From Antedon mediterranea (lineage: Eukaryota; Echinodermata; Crinoidea; Comatulida; Antedonidae), in assembly GCF_964355755.1 (NCBI RefSeq), contig NC_092671.1, forward strand, positions 18,812,001-18,876,000: a stretch of DNA of 64,000 bases. Direction: 5' to 3'. This document shows, in pieces, positions 9,326 to 20,020 of the stretch. How positions within the stretch are numbered: the stretch's first letter is position 1; every line of letters starts with the position of its first letter. The position numbers were made by a program, and so were the translations under genes. The notes beneath the pieces were generated by a model that ran no database searches, had not been told where the DNA came from, and saw only the letters and a list, made by a program, of their open reading frames with translations.

Positions 9326-11337
9326 GTCGTAATGACTCAACCAAGTGGATCGGCGGATCACCAGTCTGCTACGGATTACCACTATGATCCAAACTCCTTA
9401 CAAGTGGTTAACTCCATTCCAGCTCGTCACAAAAGTAGCCAAAAGTTGACGCAGGAATTGAACAGAACCGTTTCCGAACTGTCGCAAAATGTTGAGACCG
9501 TTCGAAGTGAACTCGGTGGAAACATAAGTTATGAACAATTTATGAAAGGTAAGTAATGAATAATTATGCTTATTGTTTGGTCCCAATAAGGACTATTCTT
9601 ACACGATATAGCACCAACGACTATACCTATCGTTATTGATAGTAATAATACGTTGACTAATTAGGCCTAACTTTATGGCAAATACTTTTTTGGTGATCAT
9701 TTCAAATCAAAACAGAGTAAACGATTGGAAACAAGAATGTTATGCATATGTCTTAGATCTTAGATGGATAGATTTTTTTATGCAAGATATTAAAAATAAT
9801 AGTTTTAATTAATTTAATAAAAGTGTTTCGTAACTCTTCGCGAAGTAACAGCATTACATTATATTTCATAGACATGCTTTGTCGTAGTGAAACTATGTTG
9901 GCCAACGGTCAGTTCATGCCATATGATTACGTAGACTTTCAGTTGCTGCCAATTCCGAACTATCCAGTTGTACCAACTAAGAAAACGATATCACGAGGGA
10001 GGATGTTCCTCACCAATAGTAGATTGATTATGCTGTCAAACGAAAGCACAGAGAGTATGTGTTTAATAATTGCACACTTAAGCTTGGTTTCCACTAGAGA
10101 CAAAATACAGGGATTTAACGACGAAACGCAAGCGTGTTAACCAATGATAAGTGACAGTATACTGTCACAACCCCAGCTTGTGATTGGTCAACTAGCTTAC
10201 GTTGCGTTTACGTCTAAGGCCGATTTACACCGACGGTAACGGTAAGCGGAAAACTGCGTAACTTGTCCTACGTAGAATCAATATCTATCTGAGCGGAAAC
10301 CACCCGTCCACTTCGCGTTGTGTGTAAATGGTCATAAAGAATAACATAGATTCTATATTTGTTATTAACGTTGTCTCTCTTTTGTGTAAATCGGTCTTTA
10401 GTGGGAACCAAAATTTATTGTGCGTTCCTTCAATCAGAGCTATCTAACGTTTTCAAACAAAATGTTAACTCTTTCATGAAGATTGTTTCAACATTTTGTT
10501 CTATATTAGGAATTACATTATTTAAAACAACATTTTAATTTAACTAGTTGATTTAAAAGAAACATACACTTTCGAAAAGATTGAATGACAAACATATGAT
10601 GATTTTACAATTATGAACTTATTCATCAATATCGTCTGAATCATTTTAGAAACGGAAGTTGCTGCAGTTCCTCCAGACAGCACAAAGAAACCGACAAAAT
10701 ACTCTGTAAAATGTGAAGCTGGCGATGTTTTCCACTATGAGTTCCTACCGCTAAAGAGCATTCGAGCTGTCGAGCTTGATGGCATGATTGGAGCTTCCAT
10801 GACTACATTTATCGATAGTGAGGAATCAATGTTAAAGTTTTTCCGTCCTTTCAGCCGCTGCTGCAGCTGCTGCAGCTGCTGCATGTGCTGCTGCTGTGCA
10901 CGGGTAAGTTTAGATTTGTTTAAATCGTTGTTTTATTATATGGCCATTTTAGACCTGATACGACCCTTGTGCTGAAAGGTAACAGTTTTTTCCGAGTGAA
11001 ATTTCATTTCTTTGTTCAAACCTAGAGGGTATAAAGTGGTATATTTTGGATGATCTTGGAAAATATGAAGTGTTTGACAAATGAATCATTTTATCTTTAG
11101 AAAACTGAACATGAAGTATTTCAGAGAAGCTGGTTTGAAGTTGGTCGAGCATCCCATCCGTCAGCAAACCATCGCATTATGAAACTTTGTGTTGATATGC
11201 CACCCTGGGGAAACCCTTGCATTGTCACCATCTATATGCGCACTAACACCAATATCAATATAGTCAAAGAATTTCTTCGCGACTTACAAGCATATGGACC
11301 GCAAATGAAACTTTCAGAGTACCAGCAAAAGTCCTAG
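9326..11337 (+). CDS. Gene A: tandem paralogue, Cys-cluster protein with possible GRAM/PH-like segment
   Basis: Exons are 9326-9548, 9872-10054, 10650-10903 and 11101-11337, all with AG/GT borders and matching phases, giving about 246 residues from the acceptor at 9325. ATG 9332 is in frame, but the paralogue has Leu there and an upstream exon, so the true start is probably earlier; the frame is open back to about 9205. Exon 2 has GRMFLTNSRLIMLSNES, reminiscent of a GRAM/PH-like fold. Exon 3 has SIRAVELDGM and a run of about 11 Cys (CCSCCSCCMCCCC), a possible palmitoylation site. Exon 4 has WFEVGR, DMPPWG and FLRDLQAYGP. No signal peptide is evident. The family is not recognised; membrane-proximal cytosolic location is inference. 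Confidence 0.8.
10078..10412. mobile_element. Nested MITE-like elements in gene A intron 2
   Basis: TTGGTTTCCACTA near 10085 is mirrored by TAGTGGGAACCAA near 10400. Inside, AAGGCCGATTTACAC (about 10217) is mirrored by GTGTAAATCGGTCTTT (about 10384-10399). There is no coding sequence. A related stretch (CCAATTTACACATACGAGCGG) lies in gene B intron 3 near 24898. Confidence 0.45.
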
Positions 11338-11617
11338 GTCGACAGTTTCATTTAGCGACGTTGACATCCAGATAATGATTAAGTTTGCTATTGTATGCTC
11401 CTATTGATGTATTGATATCATGCTATTTTGCTTTATAATGTTATATTGAACTTGAACTTAAAATATACCATGCATCTATCTAGGTTTGATTACAATGTTG
11501 AGTTTAAATAGTCACTTAAGGTGACATAAACGCTGTATTATAGTATTAGAATTATAATTTATTGTATTATTCTGGCCTCCCATGACATGTTTCAAAGGTC
11601 TATTATAAATGTTTTTT
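11338..11617. other. Gene A 3' flank
   Basis: AT-rich sequence between the gene A stop and the LINE 3' end, presumably the 3' untranslated region. I see no distinct regulatory site. Confidence 0.4.
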
Positions 11618-13243
11618 AGTTTAGTTTAGTTTAGTTATAATGGGAAAGTTTAGGCGATGTGCCTTTTTAAACCCCATATCAACTACATTGTGTCGATGCG
11701 ATTCTTGAAGGTATTAGCGGTCTCAGAATTGACAACGTCGGCTGGTAAACTGTTCCAATGGTTTATTACTCGTTGCGAGAAGGTATGTCTTCTACAGTTC
11801 AATCCTTTATGGAAAGTAGGCTTGAAAAATCTCAGGTGATGCCCTCGAGTAATTCTGCTAATGTTACTTCTCATTTGGAAAAAGTCATCCTTGGCTACAC
11901 CCTCGAAACCTTTAACAATTTTATATGCTTCAATCAGGTCACCTCGAATTCTTCTGTCATACAAGGTTGTTAGGCCAAGAAACTTTAAACGATCTTCATA
12001 TGAATATGAACGGATACATGGAACTAATTTAGTCGCACGACGTTGTACTCTTTCAATTACATTTATGTCCTTTTGAAGATACGGATTCCATACTTGAACA
12101 CAAAATTCGAGATGTGGGCGTACATAATGCTTGTAGATGACGTTAAAACAATCCTTATCCATATATACGAAAGTCCTTCTGATGCTTCTTAAACAGTTCA
12201 TGGCCCGCTGAGATACTTTGGCGCAGTGTTGGCTTGGTTTACAGTCATTAGTAATTAGTACTCCTAGGTCCTTTATTTTCTCAACTGTTTCCAGTTCAAC
12301 TTCATCTATTTGGTATTTAAAATGAACATTTGAATGCCCAAAGTGCATCACCATGCATTTGCTTTTATTAAAAGCCAACATCCATTCTTTACTCCACTGC
12401 AGTGCATTGTTTAAAGATTCTTGTAATAATTGCCCATCATTTCTGTTGTTAACTACTGAGTAGATCTTTGTATCATCAGCAAATAGCTTTATATGACTAG
12501 ACACATACTTTGGTAGGTCATTTATATATAATGCAAACAATGTAGGGCCCAACACCGAGCCTTGTGGAACTCCACTAATTACATCAGCCCAACTGGAAGA
12601 AGCATGACGCACTTTGACTCTTTGTTGTCTGTTATCAAGAAAATCTTTAATCCATAATAACAATTGACCTTTGATTCCATAGCTCTCCAATTTCATGAGT
12701 AATCTCCTATGAGGAACGCTGTCGAAAGCTTTACTATAGTCCAAAAATATGACATCAACATTATTGTTGTCATCCAAAGCCTTAGTAACATCTTCCATAA
12801 ATTCTAAAAGATTTGTCAGACATGATTTCTTCTCAACAAAACCATGTTGCTCTGTTGTTAGTATTGCATTGTTCTTAACATGTCGTAGTATGTTGTTACG
12901 AATAATATGTTCAAAGATCTTGCAAATAATACATGTTAGGCTTATCGGTCGATAATTGGACGCTTGTGATTTGCTGCCTTTCTTAAAGATCGGAGAGACA
13001 TCAGCTCGTTTCCATATTTTTGGTAGTTTACCTTCCTCTGTAGACTTCTTGAATAAAAAATACAAGGGTTCTGATAACTCCTCAGCACACTTGTTAAGTA
13101 GACATGGATGGATGTTGTCTGGACCAGGACTTTTATCGATTTTCAAACCTCGGAGTTGCTTAAAAACATCTTCTTGGGAGAACTCAATATTTTCAACTGA
13201 TTTGTCACAAGTATCATAATTAATTAAATGGAGGTCTTTGAAC
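11618..13243 (-). mobile_element. 5'-truncated CR1/Jockey-superfamily LINE
   Basis: A minus-strand non-LTR retrotransposon copy. Recognisable protein begins near 13243 (NIEFSQEDVFKQLRG) and runs to the stop at 11683. It is followed by a short 3' UTR ending in AACTAA repeats (complement of TTTAGTTTAGTTTAG, 11618-11638), the type of microsatellite tail made by target-primed reverse transcription. The endonuclease and ORF1 are absent, so the copy is 5'-truncated. The largely intact frame suggests a recent insertion. Confidence 0.85.
11683..13146 (-). CDS. LINE reverse transcriptase, C-terminal 487 residues
   Basis: RNA-directed DNA polymerase of a non-LTR retrotransposon. It has KSPGPDNI near the start, NYRPISL (about residue 64), the catalytic Asp in FLDYSKAFD (about 138), SGVPQGSVLGP (about 190) and the FADDTKIY active site (about 220), then the usual C-terminal block with RVQRRATKLVP, LGLTTLYDRRIRGDLIE and FSQRVINHWNSLP. 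Position 13146 is only the first Met; the same frame is open upstream to about 13243. There is no internal stop over 487 codons. It may have RT activity, but it lacks the endonuclease needed for autonomous movement. Assignment to CR1/Jockey is from motif pattern. Confidence 0.9.
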   Translation of the reverse strand: MKIDKSPGPDNIHPCLLNKCAEELSEPLYFLFKKSTEEGKLPKIWKRADVSPIFKKGSKSQASNYRPISLTCIICKIFEHIIRNNILRHVKNNAILTTEQHGFVEKKSCLTNLLEFMEDVTKALDDNNNVDVIFLDYSKAFDSVPHRRLLMKLESYGIKGQLLLWIKDFLDNRQQRVKVRHASSSWADVISGVPQGSVLGPTLFALYINDLPKYVSSHIKLFADDTKIYSVVNNRNDGQLLQESLNNALQWSKEWMLAFNKSKCMVMHFGHSNVHFKYQIDEVELETVEKIKDLGVLITNDCKPSQHCAKVSQRAMNCLRSIRRTFVYMDKDCFNVIYKHYVRPHLEFCVQVWNPYLQKDINVIERVQRRATKLVPCIRSYSYEDRLKFLGLTTLYDRRIRGDLIEAYKIVKGFEGVAKDDFFQMRSNISRITRGHHLRFFKPTFHKGLNCRRHTFSQRVINHWNSLPADVVNSETANTFKNRIDTM

Positions 13244-14276
13244 TAAAAGTAAATAACTATTGAATACAATGTTTTACCAATGTCATTAATTGAACATTCA
13301 TTTCAAAATACAACATAAACAATGTGCAAGAAAATTTAAATTCAGTATATAGTGAAAAATGTATAAGTGGCAAAACAACCAATCGATTTAATATTATCAC
13401 ATCAAATTGTTTCCTTTTACTAATGTATTTGTGTATTATATATTTGTTTATTTTTAATCAAAATCATTTTTTGAAACATTAATAAGGCAATAAATCATCT
13501 ACAGTACAATTACATAATAATTAATAATACTTAAATGCGCTGCCTTTCGCTGATGTAATTTGTTTATGCAATGCTTTCTCAGCATAGAAAAGGTGGGTTT
13601 TGTGCTCTAAGTTGATTTACTCGTGTTTTAAAAGTTGCCAAAGTTAACAATTCAGTCACATTGAATGTGTCTCTCCTTGTGTATACAAGTGTTCAAAGAG
13701 CAGGGTTGCATCACGACCTCAATACTCTGACTGTAGGTATTTAATGCAAACTAATTTACAATATTATCTGTTAATTTTGGTATATTTAATAAATAAAAAC
13801 TACACATTTTGTATATTAATTGGTTACTGTGTGTCGACGTTTGTACAGTTTTCTAATTTTTCATTCTATTAGGCCTTTTCTCCTTTTTAGCAATTTATAG
13901 TACGATGTATCTATAGAGGGACAATTCATATGTGTGTAATTCATTTGAATTCTGCAATTGTATGAAACCGAATAAAGCTTCGTGGAAAGTTGGTAAAATC
14001 TAAGGAAGGAAAATGAAGGAAGGATTCACAAAGGCGCGCGCGGTCAAGATAGAAACTATATCTCAGTGCAATAAATCTGCTTGTGGAAAATAATGCTTCA
14101 TCGTTTTTCTTAAATTCTTGAGGCTGATAAGTTACAGTTGTTCTTTACAGAATTATGAAAAGCAAAAACAAAATTTAAATTGTACTCGTGAAATGCCGCG
14201 GCCGTCGGCGGGATACGAGTGTCGCGAGGATAGCTACTTCAGATGTATTATCTGAAGTGGTATATTATTTTATTAG
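13244..14276. other. No recognisable gene
   Basis: AT-rich intergenic DNA. The only structure noted is a short hairpin at 14231-14262 (CTTCAGAT/ATCTGAAG). Confidence 0.4.
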
Positions 14277-14337
14277 TCGTCGTCGGCGCCGCCGCCGCCG
14301 CCGTCGTCGTCGTCGTCGCCACCTTCGTCGTCGTCGT
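14277..14337 (+). repeat. (CGN)n trinucleotide repeat
   Basis: CGT/CGC triplets in a run. The poly-Arg frame seen here (14188-14385) is a repeat artefact. Confidence 0.85.
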
Positions 14338-14339
14338 AT

Positions 14340-17289
14340 TACAATTGTATATTATAACGCAGGCTTAGTAAAATACTGTATTTGAATATCACATCTAGGC
14401 CTACATAATCCTGGCGGCACCACTGTACTTACGTCTGCTGCCGATAACAGTAGGCTACGTACAATTCTTTTGGCGCTAATTTAGTATTCGTACCCAACCC
14501 TTAAAATTACTCAAAATGTTTCAATTATACTTCATCCAACCTACTCACGGGTTGTCTACAACATCCTGTAAGAAAAAAAAATTTTAATCAATAATTGAGT
14601 ACCTTCAGAAATCAATGACGGTTGTCACGTAATGTTTTGTAATTTCATATAGACAGTTTGTCTGAAATAAAGTTGAATGTAATTGAATTAAAGAGGCCGT
14701 GCATATTTCATGAATACAGTACTCATGATGCCCTGCATGGCGAGGTCATGACGTCATATTTCCAAAACACACCTGCTGCAAGTTTCGAAGGAGGAGCGAT
14801 AGAAGAGCGCCGTGAAGTTGGTTACTAATTCTTATTCGTCATAGCAAACACTATCTATATATATTTCAAAGATATATAGATATAGTGTAGTAGGGCTAGG
14901 TCAAAATCAAGAAATTGATAGTTCACCGGGGTATATGCCATGCACCACCAACCAATCTAGAGTAGACTTCCTCCTACTGTTTTATTAGTTATTATCGGAC
15001 ATTCGTCTAGGCCTAAGGCCTGGAAGTTGGTTCATTATTTCGGCTAGGCCAAAATCTTGATAGGGGTAAATATGCCATGCGCCACCCAACCAATCTAATG
15101 TAGACGTAGGCTTCTTTTACCACAAATGTACATTTTAAAGTTGTGATACGCCACATCCACGGTCGTTCACCATAGAGATTGGCGTAAAAAAGTATTGGCA
15201 ATCCAGAAATGTGCCACTTGGGCCGGCCCAATGCGGGAAAGTAGGTATTTTAAAGCAATTTATAGTGCGGATAGTCGGAAAACCATAGGTCTTGGTTAAA
15301 TATTAAAGCAGTATGTACATTTGAAGGGTGCGCAACATATGTATTTAGTAGTATTCTATATAGTCCAGGAGTATTAGACTTTGAGGTAGAAATAAATATG
15401 CTAAAGCTGAAAATTTCAGGATAGGTCCCTAATGTTGTCTGAAACAACATACTAAAAGTCCCCGGGTTTCCCCGTTGTGCAATACAATAATACGTTTTCC
15501 CAACCAAGAAAACGTAATTCTTAAGTGCCAAATCCTGTACCATGACCTCTTAAGAAAGGGTCAAAGGTCCGTTTCTGTTTAAAAAAAAAATTGATTATGC
15601 ATAGGCCTACTGAAGAAAATTATAAAATATTTATTTTTAGTATCTTCCTTAAATGGCAACTTCTGTCAACTAATTTCAGAAAGCTGGTAATTAGCATATT
15701 AATTAGCATGACTATATATGCTATAAACTTATACATACTTATAGACTAACACATTGTAAATAGGCCTACAGGTAAGAAAACAATCTTGTTTTTATTTAGT
15801 AATCTACTAATTTATAAGCTTAGGCCTTACAGTTTAACTAGTTTACAATAATAACTAGAGCCTTTTAGTCCACTTGGCTTGTGATAATAAGAAACTAACT
15901 AGAGCCTGTACATAAGTTGGGGACCCCTTAATGAAACGTCACAAAATAAACATGAATAATTCATCAGTTAAATTTTCTTGTTCCGTGTGCACCCAAGCGT
16001 ATAGCAACAAGAAGTGGCGCCAGATATATAATTAGAAGCATTTTTGCAGAATATGAAATTACGGATGTTTGTTGGGTTGGCTAAGACAATAATATTACGA
16101 TAGCTCGAATAAGAAAGGATGAGTTAAGGATAATAGGTTTTGAGAATACTAGAGGGGAGGAAGGAAGATAACTTAGATAGGATTCAAAGAAACACTTTTT
16201 TTCTCATTTTCTTAGAGAGTTTCCATGATGAGAGGCTGTTATTAATGATTAACCCAATGAAATTTAATAGATTTAACTGATGGGATTTCATAGTTTTCAA
16301 TAAAGTTTTAAGTATGGACACATCATTATTATAACTCCAAATAAGATGTTATGATTGGGTTAAGGGAGAGTTTGTTAGGAGCAAAGTAGTGGGACAAGGA
16401 GATAACATTATTACAGTATAATTAGTAGTAAGGGTGTCAAAAGAGTTTGAATGTTTTGATACAGTGGTATGCATCCGCGTAACGAAAAATAAATTTTGAG
16501 GAGCGCGGTGAACATCAGCGATGTAAAGAGTGAAACGAGGCATCAGGCACTGATATTGCAGTCATCCTGATGTATCAGCGTGGTTAGATGTTGGAAGAAA
16601 AACCGTAGATACATCAGCAACACCAATGTGTACGAGTTACTTTGACATTAGATGTGTGTGTCGCGCTACCATGATTCCATGCCTTTTACGGGTGGACTAT
16701 CCCAGTTCATTTCTTCGTAAAGGAAAGGCCAGACCCAACAAGTTTTTGAAGAGCTAACTAAAAATATGTACAAAGTCAAAATAATTAGAAGATTCATAAA
16801 ATTAATATCGCAATCATTATAAAGATCCATGAAGTAAACACCAATTTGACACTAAACAAACATAGATAGAAGATCTTTAAACAATCTTAACAGACCAAAA
16901 TCATCATCAAACAATCCATTGGAAAAGCTGAAAACATTAAATAGCAGTTCCATTCCACTGTATGAGGCAGAATCGAGCTATTTTTGTTACAAAAATGTGT
17001 GAAAATGCTGATGTTTGTGAACACCCATATATCAAACGGCTGGGATCTGGAAAGTGGATATGACATGAAGGAACCCAGATGCCAGACCAGGAGAAAATGT
17101 GATGAATGATAACGACGTTGACAATGCAGTCTCTTCTGATTAGTTTGCATGTGATTTGTAGTATGCAACTGACAACAGTTTAAAAAGTGTATCAAAATGA
17201 AACCAACCAATGACAAGCTTGTATCTTATGAAATTTTATCTTGCGTGAAAGGTCATTTTGATTCAATACAACTGGTAAAGGCTATACAT
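14340..17289. other. Intergenic, no supported gene
   Basis: AT-rich DNA. A direct repeat of about 60 bp occurs at 14930-14985 and 15062-15118 (ATGCCATGC...ACCAATCTA...GTAGAC). A 97-residue minus-strand frame (15250-15543) and a 109-residue frame (16887-17216) show no family motifs and no splice or start context. I cannot call them genes. Confidence 0.4.
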
Positions 17290-17585
17290 TACTATATGTA
17301 GAACATTTGTATTAAAGCTCAGGTACAGGCATGAATTTAAATATAATATTTGGTTAATTGTACATAAATAAAATATTTGTAACAGAAATCAAGACGAAAA
17401 AATATGAATTTCCCTTAATATGGTCAAATACAAAATTTGGCAAAATTCTTCTATAAAAACCAAGAAGACTTTTTTTCAGTAGTTAGGTAGTTAACCTAAT
17501 GTAATAACATGTCTGGTGACTCCCTAGAAGGTGAAAAAAGATGGTGGATATACGGTGGATAATTTTTGCTATAGCATGAAAATAA
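17290..17585 (-). repeat. Dispersed repeat, mate of 42130-42480
   Basis: The complement of this block matches 42130-42480 closely: TGCTATAGCAAAAATTATCC, TGACCATATTAAG and GATTTCTGTTACAAATAT occur in the same order. About 80 bp in the middle differ, replaced at 42 kb by a LINE 3' fragment. No protein is encoded. Confidence 0.7.
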
Positions 17586-17929
17586 CCAATAAACCAATAA
17601 CCAAGTTACTACATACATTTTTGTTATGTAATTGATGATAGAAAAAAAATCAATGCCAACCAAAATCCAACGTTAATTTAACGTTGAAACATCGATATCT
17701 ACGTGCATAAAAGCAACCTAAAAGCACATGTCATTTTAACCAAAAATAATAAATGGAATTTAACTTTAATTTAAATAGGCCTAACGTTGATAAACAAACG
17801 TAATATTGGTTAAAAACACTACAAAACATCAACCTTTATTCAATGTTTATTATTATTAATATATTTTGTTAGAGTTTAATGAGCATGGCGAGGTATGAAA
17901 TAAAATGTTATCCCAAGGTATGAGACTGA

Positions 17930-19290
17930 TGTAAGTCTGAGATTATCGGATGATATCATAAAATTAAAAGTTTCTGATATCAGAATTATATCATTGTATT
18001 ACAGTATATCATTAGTATGAGAAGTTTCTGAAATTTAGCCTACGCCTACTGATATCTAAATTATATTATGTATATGATATCATTGTGTGAGAATTGCCGA
18101 TATCAAACTGATATCTGAATTTTATCATATTGTATGATATCATTTGTATAATAAGTTGCCGATATCAGACTGATATCTGAGTTTTTTCATATTTTATGAT
18201 ATCATTTGTGTAAGAAGTTGCCGATATCAGACTTATACCTGAGTTATATCATATTGTATATCATTTGTGTAAGAAGTTGCCGATATCAGACTGATATCTA
18301 AGTTATATCATATTATATGATATCATTGTGTGAGAGGTTGCCGATATCAGACTGATATCTAAGTTATATCATATTGTATGATATCATTAGTGTGAGAAGT
18401 TGCCGATATCGGACTGATATCTTAGTTATATCATAATATTGTATGATATCAATGTGTAAGAAGTTTCCGATATCAGACTGATATCTTAGTTATATCATAA
18501 GTATGATATCATTTGTATAAGAAGTTGCCGATATCAGACTGATATCTAAGTTATATCATCAGTATGATATCATTTGTGTAAGAAGTTGCCGATATCAGAC
18601 TGATATCTTAGTTATATCATATTGTATGATATAACTGTGTGAGAGGTTGCCGATATCAGACTGATATCTGAGTTATATCATAATGTATGATATCATTTGT
18701 GTGAGATGTTGTCGGTGGTATCAGACTGATATTTTAGTTATATCATATTGTATGATATCATTGTGTAAGAAGTTGCCGATATCAGACTGATATCTTAGTT
18801 ATATCATATTGTATGATATCATTGTGTGAGAAATTGCCGATATCAGACTGATATCTGAGTTATATCATATTGTATGATATCATTGTGTGAGAAATTGCCG
18901 ATATCAGACTGATATCTGAGTTATATCATATTGTATGATATCATTGTGTAAGAAGTTGCCGATATCAGACTGATATCTAAGTTATATCATATTGTATGAT
19001 ATCAAAGTGTGATAAGTTTCTTAAATCAGACTGATATCTGAGTTTTACCATATTGTATGACATCAAAGTATGATAAGTTTCTGATATCAGAATGATATCT
19101 CAATTATATCATATTGTTTGATATCATTAGTGTGAGTATTTTTTTATATCAGACTGATATCTGAGTTGTATCATGTGTATGATATCATTAGTGTGAAAAG
19201 TTTTTGATATCAGACTGATATCTTAATTGTATCACATGTACGATATCAGTCGTGTGAGATGTTTCTGATATCATAGTGATATGTGGTTTA
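17930..19290 (+). repeat. Satellite, ~60-64-bp palindrome-rich unit, ~21 copies
   Basis: Each unit holds GATATCAGACTGATATC and ATCATATTGTATGATATCA separated by GTGTGAGAAGTTGCC. Both words are imperfect palindromes, so every monomer can form two hairpins. Divergence is highest at the outer copies (17930-18060 and 19000-19290) and lowest in the middle, as expected for unequal exchange. Confidence 0.95.
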
Positions 19291-19689
19291 TATCATGTCT
19301 TGACTGGGTTTAATTCTCCTATGGTCCAATCACTTTCCTCTCTAAAACTAATTTGCATATTTAAAAAAAGGGGTGGGGGACGGGGAGGATGGAGAGAAAA
19401 GTGTGTGGACGATGATCAATAAAAAGAAAATGGCAGTCAAAACAAAAACAAGTAAATGAATATTAGACCTAGGCCTAGGCCTAGACTAATTTGTATGAGG
19501 ATCAAGTAAAATAGGTCTAGCCTAGATGCTACTAACAAACCAACATTCTGTGTAGGCCTAAACCTGTCTGTATTGAGGCATATGCATCCGAGGGAGGTTA
19601 CTGGGCAGACCAACAGGGGGCATAGCATCTCTACCTAGCCTAGGCCTAGCCTACTACTAGAATGGGGGATAATTTGTGTGTTTCGAAAC

Positions 19690-20020
19690 TAGAGACCCGA
19701 GACCAGAGACCAGAGACCCGAGACCCAATACGAAAAGGGAGACCCCACTATACGAAAAGGGAGACCCCATTATACGAAAAGGGAGACCCCAAATATACGA
19801 AAAGGGAGACCCAAATATACGAAAAGGGAGACCCAAATATACGAAAACGGAGACCCAAATATACGAAAAGGGAGACCCAAATATACGAAAAGGGAGACCC
19901 AAATATACGAAAAGGGAGACCCAAATATACGAATAAGGAGATCCAAATATACGAAAAGGGAGACCCAAATATACGAAAAGGGAGACCCATATATATGAAA
20001 AGGGAGACCCAAATGTTCGA
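19690..20020 (+). repeat. 22-bp minisatellite (~13 units) with a 7/14-bp leader array
   Basis: The unit is ATACGAAAAGGGAGACCCAA plus 2 nt. It is preceded by GAGACC/CGAGACC repeats at 19690-19730. Because 22 is not a multiple of 3 and the unit lacks stop codons in most frames, long frames open on both strands (19662-20291 +, 19657-20037 -). These are artefacts of the array. Confidence 0.9.

Noticed and set aside
14188-14385. Arg-rich 65-residue frame
   Set aside because: Produced by a CGN trinucleotide repeat; no start context or homology.
15250-15543. 97-residue minus-strand frame
   Set aside because: No motif, no splice context and low-complexity AT-rich composition; chance cannot be excluded.
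16887-17216. 109-residue minus-strand frame
   Set aside because: No recognisable domain and no supporting gene context.
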